Shown here piece after piece: positions 1-10,970 of a DNA stretch of 64,000 nt. How positions within the stretch are numbered: the stretch's first letter is position 1; each line of letters starts with the position of its first letter. The position numbers and the translations under genes are program-made. The DNA is from Hydrotaea diabolus (Eukaryota > Arthropoda > Insecta > Diptera > Muscidae), in assembly GCA_963513945.1 (NCBI GenBank), contig OY740716.1, positions 223,787,157 to 223,851,156 of the forward strand. Reading direction: 5' to 3'. Below the pieces are notes generated by a model. That model was not told where the DNA came from, ran no database searches, and was given only the letters and a program-made list of their open reading frames with translations.

Positions 1-430
1 GGAGCTGTTCGTGGCTGTGACTGCCTCTACCGCTGTCCTATGCTGCATTCGAGACTTTATTGTTTAAAATATAAATATCGTATGGCTGATACGTTATGTT
101 TTATAATATTTCGTGATTGTCAGTGTATGATAAAAGAAATAAAATTTATATACTTTGCATACGTACTCGTATTATAAAAATGCAAGATTTTTGTCATAAG
201 CTCTGTGGAGACAGGTTTTTGTATTGTCGAAAGATACACAAAAGCAAAATATTAGATTAAATACGATAATGGTGCAGCAATATTCATTCATACTTTTCAA
301 ATCTTTGTAAAAAGTACATATCGTAAATAAGGCTGAGCACTATCTTATAAAGTGTCAACTACGGAATCGGTATTTAAATGTGAGTCATAACAATTAACAA
401 ATTTATATGGCCCTTGTGTGCCCAATCTTG
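1..430. other. Unassigned AT-rich sequence
   Basis: No open frame, RNA gene or repeat terminus that I recognise. The text is AT-rich and runs up to the first CACACAGAG terminus at 431. Confidence 0.4.
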
Positions 431-747
431 CACACAGAGAAAAATCAGTTACAATTCGGTCCGAACTACAAATATTCGGTTAGATAAACATAATTTCTGT
501 TGCAATCACCAACATTCCATGGTGTTGATGGTTACATGGTTCGGCTTACCATAAGAAGGTAGCTATATAATAAGTCGGTTATACCAACCGCATTTAGTAA
601 AACTATTGGTGGTCACAACTGGTGGTTATGACAACCAATCAATTTTGAAGTACATGTTACTTTGCTACTAATAATTGGTGGTGACAATAAACAAATTCTT
701 TGTAAGTACATACAAGTATCAAAAATTCAAAGGTTTTAATGTGGCGT
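431..747 (+). mobile_element. CACACAGAG-family MITE, left-end fragment
   Basis: It starts with CACACAGAGAAAAATC and is preceded by TG. It shares with the better preserved copy at 13699-14379 the phrases 'aactacaa..attcggtt', 'ggttatacca' and 'ggtggt..acaa'. There is no coding capacity. No right terminus is visible. The copy ends where the D-D-D transposon begins at about 749, and no clear continuation is seen beyond 3294, so it may be truncated rather than interrupted. Confidence 0.55.
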
Positions 748-752
748 TAATT

Positions 753-3290
753 GAAGCACAGCCGCGAAAAACGTTGTAAGTTACAAAATTCAAATTGTTC
801 ACAAATCGAAAAAAACGTTTAAAAAGCGTTAGACAATTTCAAGAATTTTTTTATTTATTTTTTATGGAAGTGCATAGATTTAAAAAAATATTTTATTAAA
901 AAAATATTATTGAATACTAATATTTGTTTAATTATTATTTAATTATAAATGTTTAAAATGGAAAAACGTTACATATCCAAAACTCATTGGTTGATAAAAC
1001 GTTATTCCACGTTGCGCAACAGAGTGTACGATGGCATTTAAAACGTTATTCATCTTAAGAAAAAATTCTTAGTTATATTAGACTGTTTTCTGTTTTTTAA
1101 ATAAAGAGTATATTTTATTTGTAACATAATCAGGAATTCAACATTAAAACAAAATTCATTTCAGGAACATAAAAAAAATATTTCAAAAAGCTTAAAACAA
1201 TGTGTATGTTTGCTTTTTATTATTCTTGACTTAACCGCAGATTGATTTATAGAAGTCGGCGTACTTCTCAGGCAAATAGGATGCCATTGCAAGAAGATCC
1301 TTTTTCTTCTCATCACTTAGTTTAATTGGTTCGTCCCGAAGAAGCTGCATCGCAAATTGTGACAAGTTACGTGTTCTTTTAGAATATAATTTATAGCTCG
1401 ACCACGTTTCTGCTATACTGTGATTTTACTCTTAGTATATTTGGCTCATCAATAGAAATCTGAAGCCATCTAGCATCAGTTATTTTGCATTTATATAAAT
1501 TTTTATTTAACACATCAAAACTTTTGAAGTCGTTTAAACCCATTTTATGTACTTTAAAGGGATTTGAGTGTCTAGTAGACTCGAGTAATCGGCAAACGTC
1601 GTCCGGAATAAAAAGCTGTGAGGTTTTTTTCTTTTTTTCCACAAGCGCAAAGTCTCGATCACATGGAAGAAAGCTATGCCCAGAAGTTAAAAATTTTTGA
1701 TTAATTTCAGAGAAATATTTTGTAAGAAGGCTGTGACACAATGAAATTGTTGTCCAATTGTTATTCTGACCAACACATCTATCGGACCATATTATTAATT
1801 TTCTAAATTCCTCTTTTTTTAGCATATTGTAATTGCATGAAATATGTCTTAAAATGCAAGAACTGATTTCCGCAGCTCCTCTTTTTGCAACAGTTTCGTG
1901 CCATGTGTACATATCAACGTTATTGTTTGGAAGAGTATGTATAGCGAAGTTGTAATTCGAATATTGTCGCTGATAAAAAACATCAGAATGGGTAAGATTT
2001 GGCGTGAAAATCACTTGCTGCAAATCGACACAAATTACAACAATATTATCAGAGTTTTCCGCAGCGATAGAATCATTTCTAAGTTGAGTATAGGCTTTTT
2101 CTGCCTTTTCGTGATGTGCTTTGGCAGATTTTTCTATAATATCAAATCGTTCGCTGTTTGGAGCTGCAACCATTTGAATAAAAAACTTATCACAAACTTT
2201 ACAGGTATCGCTTCTTGGCATACCAAAACGTAACTTGTGCTCAGAATTAAAAATATGCCTGTATGTATTAAAAGATATCGAAGTATCGGGGTATTTCACT
2301 TTGAATAAATTATACATTGTGGTGATGTTTAAATCAGGGCTTAAGCAATCTTTCTTTGGAGAGGAACGACTATAATGGCTTTCTTGGCTAGGAAAGCTTA
2401 ATATGTGTTCCATAACGCTTCTTTTCTCTTGGTCTACGATTTTATGGGGACGATTCTCATGTTTGCCACGTTGATCATTTAAATTAATTCCATTCTTTAA
2501 TTTTTCAACCAGAATTTGTACTCTGCGTTGCGTTATCTATAATGTTTGGAATTAAAAAATAAAATATGACCCCCAAGGTCATGCTACAAAATAACAAAAA
2601 TATACATACCTGAAATGTGTGACAAATCATTTTTTTACATACTCTCTCTCTTTTACCATTCTGACTCAGCAAGAAATATTTTACAGTTACGTTGCGTTGA
2701 GAAATGCTTTCTTCAATGTTTCTTCTTCTTTGGGGCTCGCTCAATTCTATCAAAGATGATAAAAAAGCCGCTTGCTCGTTGTAATTTTTTTCATAAAATT
2801 TACAAAAGTGTTCTTTTACTTGACCTATGGTAAACTTTTTGCAAAAAAAGTAGCATAGGCAGTCACAGACCTGTAAAAAGAGAATTCAAATGAAAAAAAC
2901 GTAATATTCACTTAAAACGTTTTTCCACATTACCTGTTCTGGAGCGTTTTTTGAAGGTATACTCTTATTTTTTCTTGAAATATATGAATTTCCACTATTT
3001 CTTAACCTTTTATTTTTATTATCCCTCCAATTTTCTACATTACATTTCCTTTTTGTGCCTCTGTTACACTTATCAATTGCTTTGGACAATTCCGTTCTTA
3101 TCATTTTGTTCGAACCTTACAACGTTCTTCCACTGACTGACTCTTTCGAATTGCATTTTGAAAGCGATAAAGTGCATAATTTTGGCTGATTTTGTGTTAG
3201 AGCGATGTAAGAGAGTAGTGTTAACAGTAATTTGCAAAAAAACGGTTTTGTAAAAATTGGCTTTTACAACGTTATTCGCGGCTGTGCTTC
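753..3290 (-). mobile_element. TIR DNA transposon with a DUF7869-type gene (element 1)
   Basis: The ends are a 27-bp inverted repeat with one mismatch: 753-779 begins GAAGCACAGCCGCGAA and the complement of 3264-3290 begins the same way. Both ends are bordered by AATT (749-752 and 3291-3294), a candidate 4-bp target duplication. Because the TIR start is itself preceded by TT, TTAA/TTAT is an alternative reading. The left 300 bp and the right end carry repeated AACGTT motifs. The only gene is the spliced minus-strand gene at 1231-3104. Length is 2538 bp. I cannot place it with certainty in a named transposon superfamily; Sola-like or Kolobok-like elements are candidates to test because of the 4-bp duplication. 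Confidence 0.75.
1231..3104 (-). CDS. DUF7869-like putative transposase, three exons, one frameshift
   Basis: I recognise this as a large arthropod family of unknown biochemistry, probably a transposase with an RNase-H-like core. Exon 1 (2934-3104) encodes a basic, RLRNSG-containing start. Exon 2 (2610-2870) carries the N-terminal C-x-C-x(2)-C cluster (VCDCLCYFFC). Exon 3 (1391-2536) carries SDTCKVCD, then VCVDLQQ-like, WSDRCVGQN and LPCDRDF. The introns 2871-2933 and 2537-2609 start GTAATG and GTATGT, end TTACAG and TTATAG, and keep the frame at phase 0. Counting from the ATG at 2413, candidate acidic residues are D130, D211 and D252/D254/E259. The open frame stops at 1391, but the family-typical tail (MQLLRDEPIKLSDEKKKDLL) continues in another frame to a stop at 1231. 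That implies a one-base shift at about 1410-1435, either a mutation or a sequencing error. The start at 3104 is the first in-frame ATG; an additional upstream exon cannot be excluded. Confidence 0.7.
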
Positions 3291-3369
3291 AATTATGGAA
3301 TGATTGCGGCTATAAGCGTGATGTCAATAAAATAACTATTTTTGATATTTTATTAGTTTTTTGCTATAT

Positions 3370-6090
3370 GTGACAGCGCATAGAGAAAGTTACCTAAGCG
3401 TAAAAAAAATCAATTTTTTTCTCTTTTTTTTGATGTGGACAACATCTGAGCATCGAATGAGACCCATGCCCCATGCCATGCCCCAAAAGTGTTCCTTCCC
3501 AGAGATATGCGTGTTTTATGAAAGTGAAGTCGACGCTTCTAAGCGAAATAGAAAAGGACCTAACGGTAAAATGTATTTATTTTAATTTTTTTCCCCTACT
3601 AAATTAACAAAATAACTTGATTTTACGAAACTACAAAAAAATTATATTTTTCCTTATGAACAATTTAAAAAGTAGAAAAATCATTTTAATCGACGGTTCT
3701 TGCGAATTGGTTCCTTAGAACTTGACGGTACCGGTCCTTTATTTTTTCGATTTCTTCTCAACGTCTGCTGCCTACACTTCTTGAGGATTGTCCACTTCCT
3801 CTGAATCCTCCTCTTCGTTTCCATTTCCAGAGACCAAAGGAAGAGGAGCAGCCGAATCTTTTTTTGAATCGTCAAAACATAAACCCCGGATCTCTTTATA
3901 CAAGTACCATTGACGATTCATTGATAACCCTGGTGACGGAATTATAATTGGTTTGTCATCGAAACTGGTATTGTTACTCAGATGTATGTTTTCATTTATG
4001 CTGGCTGAATTCGCAAACAGTTTACATTGCACTGGTGACTGAGCAATAAATACAAAGTGATGATACTTCGATATTCCAATAAAAGTTTTATATTCAGTGG
4101 AGAAGACATCGTCCCATTTTCTCCACTCAACAACAGGCTCACTTGAGTTTGGAAGTCGAAAAGGTACAGGAACATTAAATCCATTACGAGATGATTTTCT
4201 AACACCATCAACTACATCCATGAAGCAGTCGACATTAGAATAAACGATCAGGTGAAAACTTTGTATGTCCGGTTAACAGAAAGTTCAATTCAACTGACTC
4301 ACATCTGGAAGTATCGACAAGGTGTTGTAAATATCGAATCATCGCATCGTTTTTATTTTGTGAAACACAGTTATCAGCGAATATCATTCATTTTTTAGTT
4401 AAATGTACTTCTCGTAGGTAGGAATCAAGCATTGATATTACTGAATTCAGACCTTTTCCAATGGAATCGCTTTCGTCAATACAGAAGATGTGTTGAACAT
4501 TTTGACGTTCGTTTGTAATTCCGAAAATTGCTGTTTTGCGACCTGATTTAAAGTCTGCAGTTCCTATTTGCTATGGACCCGACGGAAAGCTAACATTTTG
4601 AGCATAGTCCATAGATATTACTAGATAATCCTCCTCTGGAATACCTGGATACATGGCATTGGGATCAGGCTTGACTAATGTTCTCAAGTCGTTATAGTAC
4701 TCTCGCTGAGTGCTGGCAGATTGCAAATGATCAGAATACACCTTCAATGCTGCTTCTTTTTCAACTTCAGTAACGTTTACTGTATTAACCGCATCTTTTG
4801 CAAGATTTCGACACAATTCGCACAAATCGTATGCTGGGTTCATAGTGACGATGTAGGGACAATATTTCTTCCACGCCGTTTGGAAAGTGCGAAGTTTTAC
4901 GATTTTACCACCCGGTTCGACGCTGTCGGTGTATCTAGTGTAAACAGAAGTCTTACTTTCAGTAGTTGGAAGTTTCAATAAACGATAATCACGATGATTT
5001 GGTTGACGTCCAGGTAAAGTGATAGCAACAGTTTCAGCAAAACGGCAGATAAATGAAACAATTTCTTTTTTTCCAAAGTAGTTAAAGCATCTGTACGATT
5101 AATTTTATTCGTCATGCCATGTTCGCTTGGATAAAAACCATTTTTGTCAAAATGTTCGATTAGATTTTTGTAGCGTTTAATTCCCATTGCATACAGGAAG
5201 AAGTACATATCACGGCATATCGGCAAACTTCGAAATTAGTATATCTGATTGTACCGTTTCTTTATAGCTCGCGATCGATCACCAACTTTTGACCTGAGCA
5301 TTGCATCGTCACGGTGAGCTGCCAGATGTGCGAGAATAATTAAATCTTGGGATTCCTTATCTAAATTCATGAAAGACGTACGAAAATCCACAGCCATCTT
5401 CTTAGGGATCACTTCTTTGCATTGATTTGAACAACACGGAGGTATTTTTGAACCATACAGTCGAACAACTACCTTTTCTTTGCGTAAATCAAGATCAGAT
5501 TTATCAAGGTACATATTATAGGTATCATCTTCAGAGTCACTATCCGATAATTATGAGAAGTGATTGTCATCATCCTCGTCATCAGGGAAGCGATAAAGTA
5601 AATCTACATCTTCGAATTCGTCCACCATTTCATCCTAAAATAGTAAGTAAGTATGTTATCAGTTTTAAATTATTTTCGCGAATAACAAAAAAGGGTTATG
5701 TGAAAAAATGTTCGTACTAACAGAGTGATATTCACGATTTAAAAGAATTATAAATGAGTATTTATTATAATTCACAATTAATAATTTCAGAAAATAAAGC
5801 TTGATTCGAAAAAACGCGAGCAAAATTGATATCAAACTCATGGAAACAGCGCGCTAGGTAGAAAACAGTAAAAACCAACTTTACAAAACAAGAGGTAGGG
5901 ACGACCTACGCGCGTTTTCAAGGTTGACCAACTCGTTCCTGACGTCATGAGATGTGTCGCTTTCAAATGAGACCAATACAAACACGCTCAGTGATGGTAC
6001 ACCAAAGATACACGTATTTAAATCTTTAAAATGGCTCTCCTGAACAAAACTGGTTTTTAACCTTAGGTCCCTTTCTATTTTGCGCGTCAC
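3370..6090 (-). mobile_element. TIR DNA transposon with a DUF7869-type pseudogene (element 2)
   Basis: The left end reads GTGACAGCGCATAGAGAAAG and the complement of the right end reads GTGACGCGCAAAATAGAAAG followed by GGACCTAAGG. ATAT flanks both sides (3366-3369 and 6091-6094), giving a 4-bp target duplication. Length is 2721 bp. The inside holds one decayed minus-strand gene (3681-5633) of the same protein family as the neighbouring element 1, but with different TIRs. Its two ends reappear joined, without the gene, at 48253-48507 and 56268-56509. Confidence 0.75.
3681..5633 (-). pseudogene. DUF7869-family putative transposase, decayed
   Basis: Minus-strand segments read in order. First is an acidic N-terminus (5633-5530) that opens just after a TTTTAG acceptor. 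Then comes PPCCSNQCKEVIP (about 5440). Next is CRDMYFFLYAMGIKRYK (about 5190), then a block after a shift near 5060 that includes LPGRQPNHRDY. After that follow RTFQTAWKKYCPYIVTMNP and YDLCELC (about 4850), then SMDYAQNVSFPSGP (about 4600). Last are FADNCVSQNKNDAM (about 4350), GHTKFSPDR (about 4250), WRKWDDVFS and ISKYHHFVF (about 4080), and a basic tail ending at 3681. The three acidic positions of the presumed active site (MDYAQ, FADNC, PDR) survive. At least four frameshifts or stops (about 5230, 5060, 4565, 4390, 4235, 3780) break it. The function is inferred only from family resemblance. Confidence 0.75.
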
Positions 6091-6094
6091 ATAT

Positions 6095-6402
6095 GCATAT
6101 TTGAGTCAGTTTTAATTAGTATGTACTTTATCTGTAAAGACACCGTAAAAAATAGTAATTAGATAATTGGTTTAAGTTCGATGTAAATAAATAAAGTTTT
6201 GTTTTAAATGAGATACAATTATGATGAACGTAGACAGGAATTTTGAGCTTTTGAAACTAAGTTTCATCGGCTGTCAAGGGAAGTATCGAATATCTCTCTT
6301 TCCGACTGTTAAAATTTTATTTCCTTCGAAGCAATAGCCCTATCCTCTCGAAATCAATAAATTTGTTCAAACTTAGTGAAAGTATTGTTGAAAGGCAGCT
6401 TG
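6095..6402. other. Unassigned AT-rich spacer
   Basis: Lies between element 2 and the next CACGC-family element. I see no coding frame or repeat signature here. Confidence 0.4.
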
Positions 6403-7162
6403 CACGTAGAAAAAAAGTATGGTTGGGATAACAATATTCGAAGAGCATCATACTATTGTTGGATATATGGTGGTGGTACAACAATATTATGATCCTTACA
6501 ACAATAGTATGATTCAAACACAACTATACTATGATCCTCACAACAATAGCATGATTTTCACATTACCATACTATGATACCCACAACCATAGTATGATTCA
6601 CATTCAACCATACTATGATCTCCACAACCTGTTATGTTTCACATGCAACCATAGTGTGATCCTCACAACCATAGTATGATTCACACGCAACCATGTTGTG
6701 ATCCCTATAACCATAGTATACTCACACACAATTATACTATACTATAAAATAAAATATTTCAGTTAAACAAAGTCAAAGCAGATTGTTTAAAAAACCTTAA
6801 TTTTCATATAAAAAATACTATTATTGCATTAGATCCGTATTAATAACATTGTTCTAACAAACATATTCAAATAAAGAAAAATTACAATCATTCAGCATGA
6901 TTGCCGAAATCATATTATTTTTAACATAAAGCTAAAACAACAACGCTTTTGTCGCACCAACCGCATTTGTATTGTCGCTACAGCCATATTTTCATTTTTA
7001 AATTTGGCAATAATGCTATTGTTGCATTACAACAATATTAAAATAGCGGCAATCGTACTTTTGTCAAATTAAATTTAAAAAATAATTCTATTGTTGCGAC
7101 GGACATACTTTTATAGCGGAGAACATATTAAAATTGCTGTGACCATAATTTTTCTCTGCGAG
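6403..7162 (+). mobile_element. CACGC-family non-autonomous element, copy A
   Basis: It begins CACGTAGAAAAAAAGTATGG and ends TTTTTCTCTGCGAG, with TG on both sides (6401-6402 and 7163-7164) as a 2-bp target duplication. The left half is an array of about 42-bp units alternating CATACTATG and CATAGTATG, so each unit can fold into a hairpin. The right half is AT-rich and carries AATACTATTGTTGC-like motifs. It encodes no protein; the apparent open frame here is only the repeat read as peptide. The right end abuts a mariner fragment, apparently having landed in it at a TG. Confidence 0.75.
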
Positions 7163-7164
7163 TG

Positions 7165-7600
7165 GGCTGGTGGAATCATCGGTCCATATTTTTCAGAAAT
7201 AATGATGGCCAAAAGGTACTCGCTATCGCGCTATGATATCGGACTTTTTGATATCAGAAATTTAAGCCAGTAATCTTGACGACATTTGGTTTTAACAGGA
7301 CGGCTCCATTTGCCATACAGCTGCTCAAGCAATGGATCTACTGAAAGGTCATTTCGAAGATCGTGTGATATCACACCTTTAGACTTTTTTCTTTGGGGCT
7401 TCGCAAATTGCAAAGTCTATGCTGACAAACCAGGTACGATTCAAGTTTTGTAAGCCAAAATTACGCGTGTCATTAACGCCATACCCGTCTAAATGCTCGA
7501 ACGAGTCATCCAAAATTGGACCCCCAGAATGCGCACCCTGAGCCATAGTTGCGGCCAACCTTTGAAGAAAATTATAGTCAAAAAATAAATGGCATAGATT
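7165..7600 (+). mobile_element. DD41D mariner-like element, 3' fragment
   Basis: Degenerate plus-strand remnant of a transposase 3' half. 'ggctggtggaatcatcggtccatat' matches the same stretch at 34504 and 27497. It is followed by remnants of the 'gccatacagctgctcaa' segment, a LDFFLWG-like piece and the LERV..NW tail. The usual 'aaaataaatggc' 3' flank follows the stop. Frames are broken throughout. Confidence 0.7.
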
Positions 7601-7987
7601 TATTTTCGATTGACAATACTAGTAAACATTACACTTTTAGTTTAAAATGCTCTTGTTAAAATCGAATAATAGTTAATAATACTAAAACAATTATCTATAT
7701 TAGAATCGATCAAATCGGCAATGTTGATCTTTAAAATTTCTGTTGGCTTATTTTATGCATTTTATGCAAATATGAAAAAAAAAATTTATAAATATGCATA
7801 TAAATAAAAAAAATTTTGAAAAATTCCTAAAATCCGAGGTATACTTACTAAGTCTCAACCACGGAGAGAGTTTATAAGTAGACCTCCAGTGAGATTCATA
7901 ACAATTTATACTTTTATATGGTTCTTGTATGTGGAGTAAAATCTCAGGATTAGTACTGCAATTTGATTACCCCATTCATTTTTATAT

Positions 7988-8865
7988 AACGCGTATTCCA
8001 TTTCGAGGCTCCCTACTTTTTTATATGTAGAAAAAACACGGAAAATTCAAATTGAATGGCGAATGTTTATTATCATTTGAAAGAACATTCGTTGGCATTT
8101 ATTTTTGAATATTATGTCTATCAAATGTTGGCCACGGCTACGTCTCGGATGGTCCATCCATTGAGTACAATTTTCGATGACTCGTTCGAGCATTTCGACT
8201 GGTAACTGGCGAATGACCCGCGTGATGTTTTGCTCCAAGGCCTGAATCGAAGCGGAAAAAGTCCACAGGAAAAAGTCTAAAGGTCTAACAAACGACCGGC
8301 CCAAAACGTGAATTTATCTGCTTACCAAAGTGTTATCTCAATAAATCCATTGATTGATGGGATGTGTGGGAAGTGGCGTCGTCTTGTTGAAACCAAATAT
8401 CGCCGAGATCACGAGCTTCAATTTCAGTCATCAAATAGTCGGTTATCATGGCACGATAACGGTCGCCATTGACGGTTACGTTCTTACCGGCATCATTTTT
8501 GAAGAAATATGGAGCGACACCAAACTGTTGTTTTTTCTTGATGAAGTGGCATCTCTTGAACCTCTTTTGGTTGCTCTTTGTTCTAAATGTGGCAATTTTG
8601 CTTGTTTACATACCCCTTGAGCCAGAAACGTTGGCCGATTATGTTGACCATAAGTTGAACGAAGTGCACGATGTGCTTCGTTTAACTTACAGAACGAAAA
8701 TTTTCGTAATAAAGTTGAACGACTTGTAAACGTTGTTCACGTGTAAGTCTTTTCATGATGAAATGCCAAACAATACTAAACAAAAATAATATAACAGCAT
8801 ATCACGACTCACGCGTGATCTGTCAAAAAATACTATTGAAAAAAGTATCTCTACTTGGGTTGGTT
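7988..8865 (-). mobile_element. DD41D mariner-like element, degenerate copy
   Basis: Minus-strand pseudogene. The 5' end (complement of about 8730-8865) matches the start of the 26781 element, including the segment before the initiator MERLT. The 3' part (8304-8047) reads PLDFFLW, then after a deletion ALEQNITRVIRQLPVEMLERV and the tail RRSRGQHL. The middle is shifted but contains the host-like 'gatgcgtaaataa..' blocks seen in the other copies. The left end 'acgcgtattccatttcgagg' resembles the right end of the 26781 element. It cannot encode a functional enzyme. Confidence 0.7.
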
Positions 8866-9188
8866 TTTTGAACTCTAAACCACGGTCTGTGCGAAGATTA
8901 ATAGAAATCGGATGATAAACGTCACTTTTAAAGCTGCAGGTTCTTAAATCGGGAAAAACCTTTGTTTCATTTCAAAACATGGTTCGAATCAGACCTACTT
9001 CAATAGGATTCGTCATTGGACCAAACACGAAGAATGTATTAAGTATCATTGAAATTGCTTGATAATTTCGACCTGTACTTTGATTAGGACAACAGACGGA
9101 CGGGCATCGCTTTATATATATTCATTCTGAATCAATAGGTATATTCATCATGAATTATAGCTCCATTCCTTTAAGTTGTTGCAATAAC
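8866..9188. repeat. Degenerate dipteran interspersed repeat
   Basis: Contains 'gaaatcggatgataaacg' and 'acaacagacggacgggcatcgc', phrases typical of a dispersed fly repeat that also occurs near 14.6, 29.6, 38.1, 50.5 and 63.8 kb. No coding frame. Confidence 0.4.
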
Positions 9189-9539
9189 CGCACGCAGAAA
9201 AACAGTATGGTTGGGGTGACAATATTCAAAGGGCATCATGCTATTGTCAGGTATATGGTTGTGGTACAACAATATTATGATCCTCTCAACAATAGTATGA
9301 TTCACACACAACCATACTATGATCCTCACAACCATAGTATGATTCACGATCAACCATACTATGATCCTCACAACCATAGTATGATTCGCACTCAACCATA
9401 CTATGAACACCACAACCATAGTATGATAAACACTCAACCATACTATGATCCCCACAACCATAGTATGATTCACACTCAACCATTGAATGATACCACTCAA
9501 CCATAATAAGGTCCTCAAAATTATTTATAAGGATTGGTT

Positions 9540-10970
9540 TTTTTTTTTTTTTGTTTTAAAACCAACACTCAGGGGATGCCCCCTATACATGCGGTGCATT
9601 GCGTTGGCGAGTGGAAATTAATGGATCGGAGGGGGGAAAGAGGGAGTAATGTTTGTTGACGCTTGCCTTGAACTTCTGGATGTCGCAATTAGTGGGAAAT
9701 ACATTTGCCGGAAGTCGATTCCACATACGGACTGTACGAGCGAAAAACGAATTTGATCTGTAGTGTATAGTGCGGTCAACTGGCCAATCGATAACAAACG
9801 GGTGTGAATTCCTAGAAAGTCGCGTATCCCTGCCGAACATCCTCACGTCAGGAATAAGGCGACGGATGTCTGATGAACACACACCATGAAAGTAACGATA
9901 GAACAGCGTCACGCAACCCACATTCCGACGATGCTCAAGGGAAACAATAGAGTTGGATACCCTACTGTCACCTATCAGCACCATCGCTCTCCTTTGAACA
10001 CGGTCAAGTAGCTCCAAGGATGATTTTGGAGCACCTGCCCATATATGGGAGTTGTATTCCATCTTCGGCCTGATGAAAGATGTATAGATATTGAAAAGAT
10101 CAGTAGGAGTGAAGTATTTCTTGCACCGCTTTAAAAAGCCTATGCACTTGAGTGCTTCTTTCGACACTTCGAATACATGTCTCGCCCAACGAGCGTCACA
10201 TTGTATTTTCATGCCCAGAACATCGAGAGCTTCTGATTGTTCAATATCCGTACCATCGAGAGAAATTGACGATATTGTTGGGTCAGCGAATCGCTTGTGA
10301 GACAACAAGCAGCACTGTGTCTTACGTGCATTAAAATCTACTCTATTCACTCGACCCCATTCGGAAATGGCCAGTAGATCCCGGCCAAGTGTCTCATCCA
10401 TAATTCTCCTTTTGTCTTCAATATCTTGAAGGCTCGGCCTACGGTCGAATGAATACGAATGACAGAGGTTACTATCATCTGCGAAAGAGTAGATTGGATT
10501 CACGGTCTGACCCAATAGATCGTCAATGAAAATAAGAAATAAAGAGGGAGAAAGGACAGAGCCCTGTGGTACACCTGCGGTCAGCCTATGTGTGTTGGAT
10601 GAGAACCCATCTACAACAACTCTAATAGTGCGATCTCTAAGAAAGCTCGATATAAACCGAGCAAATGTATTACCGACACCAAAAGCGATCAGCTTTGATA
10701 TGAGTGCACCATGCCAGACTCTATCAAAGGCCTTGGAGATATCTAGAGCCACGACCTTACTCTCACCAAACTGGTGGATAGACCGACTCCAACGCTCCGA
10801 CAAGAACGCCAACAGGTCTCCCGTAGAGCGGTTTCTACGGAAGCCATACTGCCGATCACTTAGCAAGTCGTTGGTCTCTAAATACCTCACAAGATGGTGG
10901 TTTACCATGCTCTCCATTACCTTGGACAGCGCAGAGCAAATCGCAATTGGCCGATAATTCGCAGTCGTTG
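9540..10970 (-). mobile_element. 5'-truncated LINE (Jockey/CR1-like)
   Basis: The element reads on the minus strand. A run of T at 9538-9552 is its poly(A) tail, and the 5' end is cut inside the reverse transcriptase domain at about 10970. The host copy B sequence resumes with 'acaatagaga'. No clear target duplication is visible. A more decayed fragment of the same LINE occurs at 46530-47865. Confidence 0.75.

Noticed and set aside
6419..6679. 86-codon frame in copy A
   Set aside because: Same hairpin array read as peptide.
9150..9506. 118-codon and 115-codon frames on opposite strands
   Set aside because: They are translations of the CATACTATG hairpin array (repeating HNHSMI..QPYYDP), not genes.
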